Of a stretch of 64,000 nucleotides of DNA, positions 43,985 through 52,323 are shown one piece after another. The notes beneath the pieces were generated by a model. It was not told the origin of the DNA. It worked only from the letters and a program-made list of their open reading frames with translations, and searched no databases. Position 1 is the first letter of the stretch. Each line of letters opens with the position of its first letter. A program made the position numbers and the translations under genes. Location: positions 62,001 to 126,000 of the forward strand of contig NZ_CALGPY010000014.1 in assembly GCF_937959485.1 (NCBI RefSeq). The letters are read 5' to 3'. The stretch comes from an uncultured Campylobacter sp. (GTDB lineage: Bacteria; Campylobacterota; Campylobacteria; Campylobacterales; Campylobacteraceae).

Positions 43985-45055
43985 ATGAGAAGTTTTATTT
44001 CGAGGATTTTCGGGATTATCGCCGCGGTGAAATTTCCTAAATTTATACAAAATTTTATCAACCGCAAATATGTGGAATTTTTTAAAATCGATATGAGCGA
44101 ATTTGATCCGCCGCAAAGCTACGCGAGCCTAAACGCGCTTTTTACCCGCCGCTTGCTGTGTCCGCGAGAGATAGCGGCAGACAAGACGGCTTTTATAAGC
44201 CCTAGCGACGGCATGATCTTTGAGAGCGGATACTGCGCCGATCTGCGAGCTTTTAGCGTAAAAGGCTGCGAATATAGCCTTGGCGAGCTGCTGGGGCGGA
44301 CGTTTACGGCAAGCGAAAGCGGCGGAGCGGTTAAAAATTTAGATGACGGTGCGGTTGCTACGAACGGGAGCAGCGAGGTTGGAACCGGATGCGCAAAAGA
44401 TGCCGGCGCAGGGATGAAATTTCGCGCCGCGCAAGCGAAAATCATAAGCGACGAAAGCGGCGTAAATTATTCTGCAAGCGGCGTGCAAGCTGAAATTTAT
44501 AGCGATAAAAGCGGTGCGAGCCGCGAAACGAGTGCAATTGACGCCCAAGGCGGCGAAAATAGAAAGGGCGTAAATTTAAGCTACGCAAACATCTATCTAA
44601 GCCCGCGCGATTATCATCATTATCACGCGCCGTGCGATCTGAGCGTGCTGCAGGCGCTTTACATACCTGCTGATCTTTACAGCGTGGCGAAGAAGCTTTT
44701 ACTTAAAATTCCAAACCTCTACGCTAAAAACGAGCGCGTGATTTTAAAGTGCAAGATGCGTAACGGCGGGATTTTGTGGATGGTTTTCGTGGGTGCCTTA
44801 AACGTCGGCAAGATGAGATTTGATTTCGATGCGCGAATACAAACGAATGCATGCGCAAGTAGAGCTGAAGCGCTTTACGAATATGAAAATTTAAACTTTA
44901 AAAAGGGCGATCATTTGGGAAATTTCGAGCTGGGCTCGACGATCGTACTTGTAGCGCAAAGCGAGTTTTTAAAATTTGAAACTCCGGCTGATACGTCCGT
45001 AAAATTCGGACAAAAAATCGCAGAATTTAATGAAATTTCACAAAATTCCATTTAA
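43985..45055 (+). CDS. psd: Phosphatidylserine decarboxylase with internal insert
   Basis: A 356-residue proenzyme that makes phosphatidylethanolamine at the inner membrane. N-terminal YASLNALFTRRL and SPSDGMIFESG are family motifs; HYHAPCDLSV and NERVILKCKMRNGG follow the insert. The self-cleavage site is LGST near residue 316 in FELGSTIVLVAQ, with the Ser becoming the pyruvoyl group. Residues about 109-195 (44309-44572) are an 88-residue low-complexity stretch absent from usual Psd proteins of about 265 residues. The flanking parts are intact, so the enzyme probably still works. Confidence 0.9.
   Translation: MRSFISRIFGIIAAVKFPKFIQNFINRKYVEFFKIDMSEFDPPQSYASLNALFTRRLLCPREIAADKTAFISPSDGMIFESGYCADLRAFSVKGCEYSLGELLGRTFTASESGGAVKNLDDGAVATNGSSEVGTGCAKDAGAGMKFRAAQAKIISDESGVNYSASGVQAEIYSDKSGASRETSAIDAQGGENRKGVNLSYANIYLSPRDYHHYHAPCDLSVLQALYIPADLYSVAKKLLLKIPNLYAKNERVILKCKMRNGGILWMVFVGALNVGKMRFDFDARIQTNACASRAEALYEYENLNFKKGDHLGNFELGSTIVLVAQSEFLKFETPADTSVKFGQKIAEFNEISQNSI
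44309..44572 (+). repeat. Low-complexity insert within psd
   Basis: An 88-codon Gly/Ser/Ala-rich insert with about four AAATTT words; weaker in RAATTY density than the inserts in priA, queC and ybeY. It lies between RTFT and LSYANIYL, in what should be a surface loop. The reading frame is preserved. Confidence 0.6.
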
Positions 45056-45103
45056 AATGCAGGATTTTTTCTTTAACTAAAATTAATTTTATTTAAATTT
45101 GGC

Positions 45104-45109
45104 TATAAT
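45104..45109 (+). promoter_or_regulatory. Sigma-70 -10 box of the pseudopilin gene
   Basis: TATAAT in an extended GGCTATAAT context, with T-rich runs upstream in place of a -35 box, which is the usual Campylobacter style. It lies 29 bases before ATG 45138 and ahead of the AAAGGA ribosome site at 45126-45131. Confidence 0.65.
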
Positions 45110-45137
45110 CATCTCACTTTAAATCAAAGGATTTAAC

Positions 45138-45620
45138 ATGAAAAATTTAAAAGCTTTTACGATGATTGAGCTTGTTTTCGTCATCGTCGTTTTAGGTATT
45201 TTGGCGGGCATCGCGGTGCCTAGATTAGCCGCTACGCGCGATGATGCCACGATCGCTAAGATGCGCGGAGACATCGCTGCCATTAGAAGCGGACTTTCGC
45301 TAGTTAGAAGCGAGAATATGATGAGGGGCGTGACTACGTGGCCTGGTCTAGAAGCTAATCCAGATGTAGCCGGTACGCTTTTTGAAGGTGTTTTGCAGCA
45401 GCCCATCTATCCAATGAAAGCTGGTGGCAGAAACGGCTGGAGCTTAGTTGCAAATGGTAATGCTAATGCTACGTCCACATATACAGCTACCGTTGCCGGT
45501 CAATCAACTACTTTTAACTACTATCCGACTGCGGCTTCTAGACCTGCAGGCTCAACGGTTAATGTAGGTTCGTTCGACTGCAATCATCAACAGCCTCTTT
45601 GTCAATCCTTAGCTCAATAG
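45138..45620 (+). CDS. Type II secretion/competence-type pseudopilin
   Basis: A 160-residue protein with the prepilin signature: short basic leader MKNLKAF, cleavage and methylation site followed by TMIELVFVIVVLGILAGIAVP. The C-terminal globular domain has a single disulfide-capable pair (CNHQQPLC). In C. jejuni, Cts-type pseudopilins of this size take part in natural transformation; this may be a CtsG-like protein, but the name rests on N-terminal similarity only. It has its own promoter and ends 4 bases before priA. Confidence 0.85.
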   Translation: MKNLKAFTMIELVFVIVVLGILAGIAVPRLAATRDDATIAKMRGDIAAIRSGLSLVRSENMMRGVTTWPGLEANPDVAGTLFEGVLQQPIYPMKAGGRNGWSLVANGNANATSTYTATVAGQSTTFNYYPTAASRPAGSTVNVGSFDCNHQQPLCQSLAQ

Positions 45621-45624
45621 CTAA

Positions 45625-48438
45625 ATGCTCTATTATGAAGTTGCGGTTTTGGGTGCCAGCCTAAAGCCGCTTACTTATAGTTCAAATTTTAAAATTCCAG
45701 CTTATCGAATCGTATCCGTTCCTGTAAAATCGAGCGTCAAATCCGCCGTGATTCTGTGCGAGGTTGCAAAACCGACCTTCAAAACCAAGGAAATTTTAGA
45801 GATTTCGCAGCTTAAATTTACCTCATTTCAGATCGCACTTGCAAATTTTATCGCGTACTACTATGTCTGCGAAAAGAGCGTTGCATTTGGGATTTTCGAG
45901 CCTGCGAGCGATACGGCGCAGGATTTGCGGAATTTGCAGGAGGATCCTACGACCGAGCGGAATTGCGCTTGCAAGCAAATTTCCGTTATTAAGCCAACCT
46001 CCGCTTGCAAGCAAATTTCTACCCGCGAACAAAATTTTATTTCCGAGCAGGATTCCATCACCACACAAAATTCTACGCTCGACGATAACTTTAGTGCCAT
46101 ACAAAATTCAGCCTCAATCCAGAATTTTGCATTGACGAGAAATTCTACTATCTCAGAAAATTCTGTTACCGTCATAAATTCCGCCATCGCGCCAAATTCC
46201 ATGCAAAGGCAAAATTTAAAACAGGTACCAAATCCTACCTCACAAAATTCGGCATCAAATTCTATCACCGCACAGAATTCTATCCAAGAGAGGGACTTTG
46301 TCGATGAGCAAAATTCCGTTTCGATCCAAAATTCTACATTGGCTCAAAATTTCGTCGCTATGAAGACCGCTATAAATTTTGCTGCTGCGCCGAGTTCGGC
46401 ACACAAACAAAATTCCGCCACTATGCAAAATTCTATCCAAGAGCGAGATTTTGCCAAGGGGGAGAATTCCGTTTCGATTCAAAATTTTACTTCATCGCAA
46501 AATTCCGTCCTAATTCAAAATTTAGACGCTACCGCGCAAAGCCCCATTTCGCAGCCGCTAACCCCGCTTCAAATAGGTAAAATTCCAAACCTCACCCCCG
46601 CGCAAGAGCAAGCGCGTAAATTTGCCGAAGCCAACGAGACGTCGCTGATTTTCGGCGATACGGGCAGCGGCAAGAGTGAAATTTATATCGCGCTAATCGC
46701 GCAGGCGCTCGCTGCGGGCAAGCAGGCGCTGTTTTTGATGCCCGAGATTTCGCTAACGCCGCAGATGACGAAGCGGCTACAGAGCTATTTCGGCGAGCGG
46801 CTCGGCGTCTGGCACTCCAAAATTTCGCCCAAGAAAAAGCGCGAAATTTTAGCGAAATTTAACGCAGGCGAGATCAGGCTCATCGCAGGTGCCCGCTCGG
46901 CGCTGTTTTTGCCCTTTAGCGATCTGGGTCTCATCGTCGTGGATGAGGAGCACGACGACAGCTACAAATCCGCCGCCGCGCCGCGTCTAAATGCCCGCGA
47001 CGCCGCGATTTTCGTCGGCAAGAAGCTTGGCATCCGCGTGATTTTGGGCTCCGCGACGCCCGCGCTTAGCACCTACGCGAAGCAGCCGCACTTCCGCCTG
47101 CGCGGCACCTACTTTAGCAGCGCCAAGCGCTTCATTTTCGACGAGAGCGAAACGGGGCTGAGCCCCAAAATTTTAACCGAGATCGGGCGCAGCCTCGAAG
47201 CCGGCAAGCAGGCTGTCGTGTTTTTGCCGACGCGCGCGAACTACAAATATATGGTTTGCGAAAACTGCGGGCAGATCGTGCGCTGCCCGTTTTGCGCCGT
47301 CGGGATGAGCTATCACGCGGACGCTGCGGCGCTGAAGTGCCATTACTGCGGCTTTAGCACGTTTTACAGGGCGTCTTGCGAAAACTGCGGCGGCGAAGTG
47401 ATGCAGGCACGCAAGATCGGCACCGGCGAGCTTGCCGCACAGCTTGCGGCGCATTTCCCGAGCGCTCGCATCGCTAAATTTGATCGCGACGAGATCACCA
47501 CGCAGCGCAAACTCGAGGCGCTGCTCAATAACTTCAACGCCCATAAAATCGACATTCTGGTAGGCACGCAGATGCTTAGCAAGGGGCACGATTACCATGG
47601 CGTCGATCTTGCGGTGATAATGGGGATCGACGAGCATCTGAGCTATCCCGATTTTAGGGCGTGCGAAAAGACGCTAGCGCTTGCGATGCAGGTGGCGGGC
47701 CGCGCGGGTCGCTCGGGGCAGGGCAGGGTCGTCATACAGACGCGCCAGAGCAGCTTTTTTAGGGATTATATCGAAAACTACGATGATTTTTTACGCGACG
47801 AGGCGGAGTTTCGCGAGGGGCTTTATCCGCCGTATATGCGGCTTTTGCGCGTGCTGGTCTCGCATAAAAACGAAAAAGCAGCGAGCGAGATAATGAATGT
47901 CGCGCTTGAGCTTTTACGCCGCAAACGGGCGGAAGGTAGCGAGTTTGCATCGCATGATAGATTGGATACAGGCTCAAAGCGAGCAAGTTTAGATGCTTTA
48001 AATTTAGAAAATTCTGCGCAGCAGGGCAGTAAGCAGATGTCAAATTTTAAATTTCAAGGCTCGGATTTGCGCGAGAGTTATGTAAATTTAAGCTCCCAAA
48101 AAAACGCTTCAAATTTAAAAAATGCCGCGCAAATTTCAGCTTGCGACGAGGAAGCGGACAACGTGAATTTAAAGCCTGAAAGAAACGAGATCGCGCAAAA
48201 TTTTATAAATTTAGCGGCCGAAAATCTTGCCGAAAATTCCGCGCAGTATTTGAAAGAGAAGGCGAGCGAGAGCTTTGAGATCATCGGCTACGGTAAGGCG
48301 GGTATCGCCTACATCGCGTCGAAATTTCGCTTTGAAATTCTGCTGCGCGCTAACTCGCACGTGCCGCTCATTAATGCTGCGCGCGCGCTTGAGCATCTGC
48401 CCGTCGAGATCGATATGGACCCCGTAAACTTCGGCTAG
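45625..48438 (+). CDS. priA: Primosomal protein N' (PriA) with two low-complexity inserts
   Basis: A 937-residue replication-restart helicase, against about 610 for related PriA proteins. The core is complete: Walker A SLIFGDTGSGKSEIYIALI, DEEH box LIVVDEEHDDSYK, zinc-binding CENCGQIVRCPFC and CHYCGFSTFYRASCENC, and motif V/VI MQVAGRAGRSGQGRVVIQT. Insert 1 (about 45905-46560) separates the N-terminal 3'-end-binding domain from the helicase. Insert 2 (about 47935-48260) interrupts the C-terminal region before SFEIIGYGKAG. Removing both gives the normal length. It overlaps no gene and follows the pseudopilin by 4 bases. Confidence 0.95.
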   Translation: MLYYEVAVLGASLKPLTYSSNFKIPAYRIVSVPVKSSVKSAVILCEVAKPTFKTKEILEISQLKFTSFQIALANFIAYYYVCEKSVAFGIFEPASDTAQDLRNLQEDPTTERNCACKQISVIKPTSACKQISTREQNFISEQDSITTQNSTLDDNFSAIQNSASIQNFALTRNSTISENSVTVINSAIAPNSMQRQNLKQVPNPTSQNSASNSITAQNSIQERDFVDEQNSVSIQNSTLAQNFVAMKTAINFAAAPSSAHKQNSATMQNSIQERDFAKGENSVSIQNFTSSQNSVLIQNLDATAQSPISQPLTPLQIGKIPNLTPAQEQARKFAEANETSLIFGDTGSGKSEIYIALIAQALAAGKQALFLMPEISLTPQMTKRLQSYFGERLGVWHSKISPKKKREILAKFNAGEIRLIAGARSALFLPFSDLGLIVVDEEHDDSYKSAAAPRLNARDAAIFVGKKLGIRVILGSATPALSTYAKQPHFRLRGTYFSSAKRFIFDESETGLSPKILTEIGRSLEAGKQAVVFLPTRANYKYMVCENCGQIVRCPFCAVGMSYHADAAALKCHYCGFSTFYRASCENCGGEVMQARKIGTGELAAQLAAHFPSARIAKFDRDEITTQRKLEALLNNFNAHKIDILVGTQMLSKGHDYHGVDLAVIMGIDEHLSYPDFRACEKTLALAMQVAGRAGRSGQGRVVIQTRQSSFFRDYIENYDDFLRDEAEFREGLYPPYMRLLRVLVSHKNEKAASEIMNVALELLRRKRAEGSEFASHDRLDTGSKRASLDALNLENSAQQGSKQMSNFKFQGSDLRESYVNLSSQKNASNLKNAAQISACDEEADNVNLKPERNEIAQNFINLAAENLAENSAQYLKEKASESFEIIGYGKAGIAYIASKFRFEILLRANSHVPLINAARALEHLPVEIDMDPVNFG
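45905..46560 (+). repeat. RAATTY array, priA insert 1
   Basis: About 24 RAATTY hexamers in about 600 bases (one per 25), nearly all in the frame giving Gln-Asn-Ser or Gln-Asn-Phe. In contrast, about 7 occur over the next 1,300 bases of helicase sequence. Spacer bases differ from unit to unit, so it is not a simple tandem repeat. Counts by eye. Confidence 0.88.
47935..48260 (+). repeat. RAATTY-rich insert 2 in priA
   Basis: A second, more degenerate insert of about 109 codons with AAATTT and AAATTC words translating as LNLENS, NFKFQ and VNLS pieces. It sits in the C-terminal domain, where family members have continuous sequence. Confidence 0.7.
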
Positions 48439-48557
48439 ACGGAGCTTTTAAAATTCGAGCGAAATTTTATCCGCCGCGGACGCCTTTTTGCAGCGTTTGT
48501 TTGCGGAGCGGGCTAAAAAATAGTGGCAAAATTTCGGGTAAAATTTAAGGAGACGAT

Positions 48558-49481
48558 TTGAGCGATAATTTAGATGAGCTAAGAGAAGCCTTACGCGGAA
48601 AGCACGCGAAGGCGTCTTGCGGATCGCAGACAGATAGCGACAAGCCCGATGCTTGCAATCTGAATTTAAAACCGGATTTAAAACTAGATGGCTCGGAGTT
48701 TGCAGATGATAGCGCAGAAACATATACCTACAAGAACGCGAGCCTTTCGAGCAAGGATAATACCATAATCATAGATTATGACAGAGCCCCATTAATCATC
48801 ACAGATCATCTCTATCGCGATTACGTTAAATATCAATTCCCTGCGATGTGCTGCGCATTTTTAATATTTTTGTTTTTTGCCATCATCGTGGTGGGTCAGC
48901 CAGAGCTAGGCGTATTGCGGATGTTTATCCTAGTGCCCTTACCGCTCATAGAGGCGGCTAGGCGCGAGGGCGAAGCATATTTCGTGATGACGAACTCTGC
49001 CGTCGCGTATTATAAAAAGGGCGAAATTGTGAAATTTTTTGAGCTACAAAAGATCGGTGCGATGGCGGTTAGCTTCGATTGTAGATGGAGTTGGAGGCAG
49101 CAAATGCCGTTAGCCCTTAAGATCGTTATCGCCGTTTGGGTTTTACTCGCGCTTAAGTTTGGCGGAGACGACGAAAGCGTGAGTGTCAATATTAGAAATA
49201 TAGTTTGTATTTTTACTATGGTACTTACCCTGCTTTACGGCTCTAAGATATTTATGCATCTACATAATGGCAGCCTCGGATTTTTCGGTATTCACGATCA
49301 GCTCGTGCTATATAAAGAAAACGCCAACGTTGATATAATGAATATTTTGATGGCAAACAAGGATGAATACGTGCAGCTACGGGAGTATTTCTTAGCCGTG
49401 CTAAATGTCGATATAGACGAGCTGCGGCGCACGATGTCGGTTTTCGATGAAAAGATAGAATTTAAGAAATTTAAATTCTAA
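48558..49481 (+). CDS. Unrecognised membrane protein
   Basis: A 307-residue protein with a charged N-terminus (residues 1-90). Two membrane segments lie near 96-135 (FPAMCCAFLIFLFFAIIVV; LRMFILVPLPLIEAA) and two near 185-230 (IVIAVWVLLALKF; IVCIFTMVLTLLYG). A PH-like soluble domain may follow (FFELQKIGAMAVSFDC resembles bacterial PH-domain segments). TTG 48558 is the start, with AAGGAG 5 bases upstream. Function is unknown. Confidence 0.78.
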   Translation: MSDNLDELREALRGKHAKASCGSQTDSDKPDACNLNLKPDLKLDGSEFADDSAETYTYKNASLSSKDNTIIIDYDRAPLIITDHLYRDYVKYQFPAMCCAFLIFLFFAIIVVGQPELGVLRMFILVPLPLIEAARREGEAYFVMTNSAVAYYKKGEIVKFFELQKIGAMAVSFDCRWSWRQQMPLALKIVIAVWVLLALKFGGDDESVSVNIRNIVCIFTMVLTLLYGSKIFMHLHNGSLGFFGIHDQLVLYKENANVDIMNILMANKDEYVQLREYFLAVLNVDIDELRRTMSVFDEKIEFKKFKF

Positions 49482-49761
49482 ATCGGTGCGTTTGAGGGTT
49501 TGTTCGCAGGAACAAATATAGATTCCGTGAGTTTTGGCTAGGCGCGCAGTTAAGCGAATTTTATTTATCTAATTTTGCCCGCGGAATTTACATGATACGA
49601 CGATAAATTTTACATCCCGTCGTTCTTATATCAGATTAAAATCAAAATATAATATCAAATTGCAAATGCGATTTAATCTTAACGGGATATAATAAGTCAT
49701 CGCTTTTTTTTGAAAGAGGTAAAACTATTTGCACCGATATAGAATATAGAAAGGCGACGAT
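49482..49761. promoter_or_regulatory. Spacer with a candidate promoter for the 49762 pseudogene
   Basis: A 280-base gap. TATAAT at 49688-49693 fits a -10 box about 70 bases ahead of the TTG start of the decayed gene. Nothing else stands out. Confidence 0.4.
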
Positions 49762-50310
49762 TTGAAAAAACTACTTAGAAATTTTATGATTTTTGTGGGC
49801 TTCATCTTTATGTTATACGCATCCTATTTTCTATATTTTTATTCTAAAAGAGCCGAATATGCGACTATTTTATTGCAAAAGGCGCTTCGTTATGAAGAGG
49901 AATTTTTTACTTAGAAAACATAAAATTTAGACCCGTCTGAGCAAACCAAGCTACGGCATGAGTTTGAAAAAGAGAAATTAAAACTAGAAAAATATTGCAG
50001 CGATGCCATAATAAACGGCGAAAATGGTCATTGCAAGGTTTATTACAACCTCGATTTTGACTATATCCATTTTTACGACGGGCGAAATCAGGATATCGCG
50101 CTTGGCTACGACTTTGATAACGAAAGCATCGAGTTTTATAAAAAACTATCAGATCATTATGATTACAAAGGCAAAAAATGCAGATCGCGCAGGGTATACA
50201 GCGAGCACCATGCGACATTTGCGATTGATAATTTTGAGTATGCGACATTTTGGTTGGGAGATCATGGCGAATTTACCCTAAAAGATCCATATATTCATGA
50301 ATGTGAATAA
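49762..50310 (+). pseudogene. Decayed unknown gene with N-terminal membrane anchor
   Basis: One frame of 183 codons from TTG 49762 (AAGG upstream) to TAA 50308-50310, interrupted by TAG 49912-49914 and TAA 49921-49923. The protein would have a membrane anchor (FMIFVGFIFMLYASYFLYFY), a charged helix, and a soluble domain with NLDFDYIHFYDGRNQDIALGY and FWLGDHGEFTLKD. I do not recognise the family. The closely spaced double stop in otherwise clean coding sequence points to recent loss. A second copy of its last 70 bases lies at 52135-52205. Confidence 0.75.
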
Positions 50311-50423
50311 AAGTGATCGGTAATTTAAACATCGAAAGCCTGCCGTATAGATCGGCGGTATATGCATAAATTCATATTTGTGCGGATACGATAATGTATT
50401 TTATACTTTGATTAAGTAATTAT

Positions 50424-50443
50424 GTTGTATAAGCTTATACAAC
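50424..50443. promoter_or_regulatory. 20-bp perfect palindrome upstream of the paralogue pair
   Basis: GTTGTATAAG followed by its exact reverse complement CTTATACAAC. A second hairpin, AGGCTT-CAA-AAGCCT, lies at 50465-50479, just before the AAGGAG ribosome site. The palindrome could be an operator and the hairpin could affect translation. No regulator can be named. Confidence 0.45.
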
Positions 50444-50495
50444 CGATAACAAAAAACGCTTTTAAGGCTTCAAAAGCCTATTTAAGGAGTGAGGG

Positions 50496-51293
50496 ATGCA
50501 AGTTCGTTTTATTTTAGCGATCTTGTTTGCCGTATAGTTCGCAAAAGCGGATGATATAAAGCATCCATCGATGCCATGGCAACTGGAACCTATTTTATGG
50601 AAAATTCAAGATAAAAAAGTTGTAAGAAAAGCTCTTCACGAACCTATGATCCGGGGTGCAACTACCTTTAACGGCAAGAGTTTTTATTTCTTTACGATAG
50701 AAGATAATGCAACGCTCAAAAAAGAGTATGAAGAGCATTTATCAAAAGAAAGAGACTTCTGCAACGACTTTTACGATGATCTGTTCAAATGGAAAAATAT
50801 AAGCGTAATCAAGCCTCTGGTTTTTGATACGACGGATTACAATGACCCCATTTTAAAGAAAAATATGGGCGATTGCTGGTATATGGATATGAATAAAACG
50901 ATTAGAGACGGCTTTATCGGACGCGGATTTACATTGTATAAATTTGATAATAAGCTTTTGTATATTATGATTTACAAAACCACTCCTTATATATATCAGA
51001 CGGATGATTTCGCAAATCTTGCTTACATTTTAGATCCGCAAGAATGTAGTAAAATCATAAAAGATCCTCGTAGCAGGGTAAATTTAGAAATTCCGGGCAA
51101 TATTATATATAAACCACGTCTGTTTTATGCCGAACCGATACGTTATAAAGATATAGACTATCTACTTTTCATAGATTTTGACAATACGCACAGCGGACAA
51201 CTATTCAACGTCGCAATCAGGAAATTTAAAGACGGTATTTTGCAAATGCCTGTTTGTAGTAATTCATATTTAAACACGAAGCTTTATCGATAG
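50496..51293 (+). pseudogene. Unknown secreted protein, copy A, nonsense codon in signal peptide
   Basis: ATG 50496 follows a strong TAAGGAGTGAGGG ribosome site and starts a signal peptide (QVRFILAILFAV) that is cut by TAG 50535-50537. The same frame continues for 252 more codons (FAKADDIKHPSMPW...). Restored, the protein would be 265 residues, like copy B (268). A TGG-to-TAG change would be enough. ATG 50571 could start a 240-residue protein but without a signal. Residues CNDFYDDLFKWKNISVI and MGDCWYMDM are shared with copy B. The family is not recognised. Confidence 0.78.
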
Positions 51294-51301
51294 GAGCGGT
51301 T

Positions 51302-52108
51302 ATGTGGGTTCATATTTTCATCTTAATGATCGCATTCGTACTATTTGCGAATGCAAACGATGTAAGCGATACGGAAATTCCTTTTGATTTAAAAATAGCT
51401 TTATGGAAAGCTAATGATAGGAAAGTAGTAAGAAGCAATCCTTCCGGTATGGTAGAAGGAGAAACCACTTTCAACGGAAAAACCGTTAGCTTTTGGCAAA
51501 TAGATAGAAATGCAACGCTCAAAAAAGAATATGAAGAGCATTTATCAAAAGAAAGAGACTTCTGCAACGACTTTTACGATGATCTGTTCAAATGGAAAAA
51601 TATAAGCGTAATCAAGCCTCTGGTTTTTGATACGACGGATTACAATAACCCCGTTTTAAAGAAAAATATGGGCGATTGCTGGTATATGGATATGAATACA
51701 ACGATTAGAGACGGCTTTACGGGGAGAGGATTTACGTTATATAAATTTGATAATAAGCTTTTGTATATTATGACGTATAGAGATTTTCGGCAATACGAGA
51801 TGTCTTTTGCAAATTTTATGTATATTCTAGATCCGCAAGAGTGCAGTAAAATTATAAAAGACCCCTCATACGATTCATATCATAGCAGGGCAGATTTTGA
51901 GGATTATCGAAACAAGATCGCAGGAGACACCCTTATTTATTTCGGACCGATAAAATATAAAGACGAAGACTATCTGCTTTTTATCGATTCCATAAATTTA
52001 GTAGGCAACATTAAAGCGATTTCTATTAAAATTAGTAAATTTAAGAACGGAGTTTCGCAAACATCCGTTTGTAGAAATTTGTATTTAAATACAAAAATTT
52101 ACCATTAA
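51302..52108 (+). CDS. Unknown secreted protein, copy B
   Basis: A 268-residue protein with a signal peptide (WVHIFILMIAFVLFANAND), so probably periplasmic. It has no domain I recognise. It starts 8 bases after copy A with GGAG upstream. The middle part (about 51510-51770) is nearly identical at DNA level to copy A, while both ends are clearly diverged. Conserved Cys residues (RDFCNDFY, MGDCWYMD and DPQECSKII) could form disulfides. It is the intact member of the pair. Confidence 0.8.
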   Translation: MWVHIFILMIAFVLFANANDVSDTEIPFDLKIALWKANDRKVVRSNPSGMVEGETTFNGKTVSFWQIDRNATLKKEYEEHLSKERDFCNDFYDDLFKWKNISVIKPLVFDTTDYNNPVLKKNMGDCWYMDMNTTIRDGFTGRGFTLYKFDNKLLYIMTYRDFRQYEMSFANFMYILDPQECSKIIKDPSYDSYHSRADFEDYRNKIAGDTLIYFGPIKYKDEDYLLFIDSINLVGNIKAISIKISKFKNGVSQTSVCRNLYLNTKIYH

Positions 52109-52134
52109 GTAGTTAATCATACAAATGCATCCAG

Positions 52135-52205
52135 TTGCGATTGATAAATTTTGAGCATGCGAAATTTTGGTTGGGAAATCATGGCGAATTTACCCTAAAA
52201 GATCC
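52135..52205 (+). repeat. Partial duplicate of the 49762 pseudogene 3' end
   Basis: About 71 bases match 50219-50288 closely, sharing GCGATTGATA, TTTTGGTTGGGA and CATGGCGAATTTACCC in the same order, with a single extra A and a few substitutions. The match stops at GATCC; the sequence beyond is different. It shows that a longer unit was once duplicated here. Confidence 0.85.
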
Positions 52206-52323
52206 TTTTATCGCTGCGGTTTTGGGCTTGCAGTTTTTGCTTCCCAATCTGCGTTTTTAAAATTTTGTTCGGATTTTGCGTCGCCGCACATGCTTTTGCT
52301 CGCCCCTTTTCGATATACAGCGC

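Noticed and set aside
47173..47637. 154-codon minus-strand frame
   Set aside because: It lies fully antisense to the conserved helicase part of priA and has no ribosome site.
50535..50537. TAG in paralogue A as a recoded amino acid
   Set aside because: No recoding signal is known for TAG in this group, and it falls in a signal peptide; a nonsense mutation is simpler.
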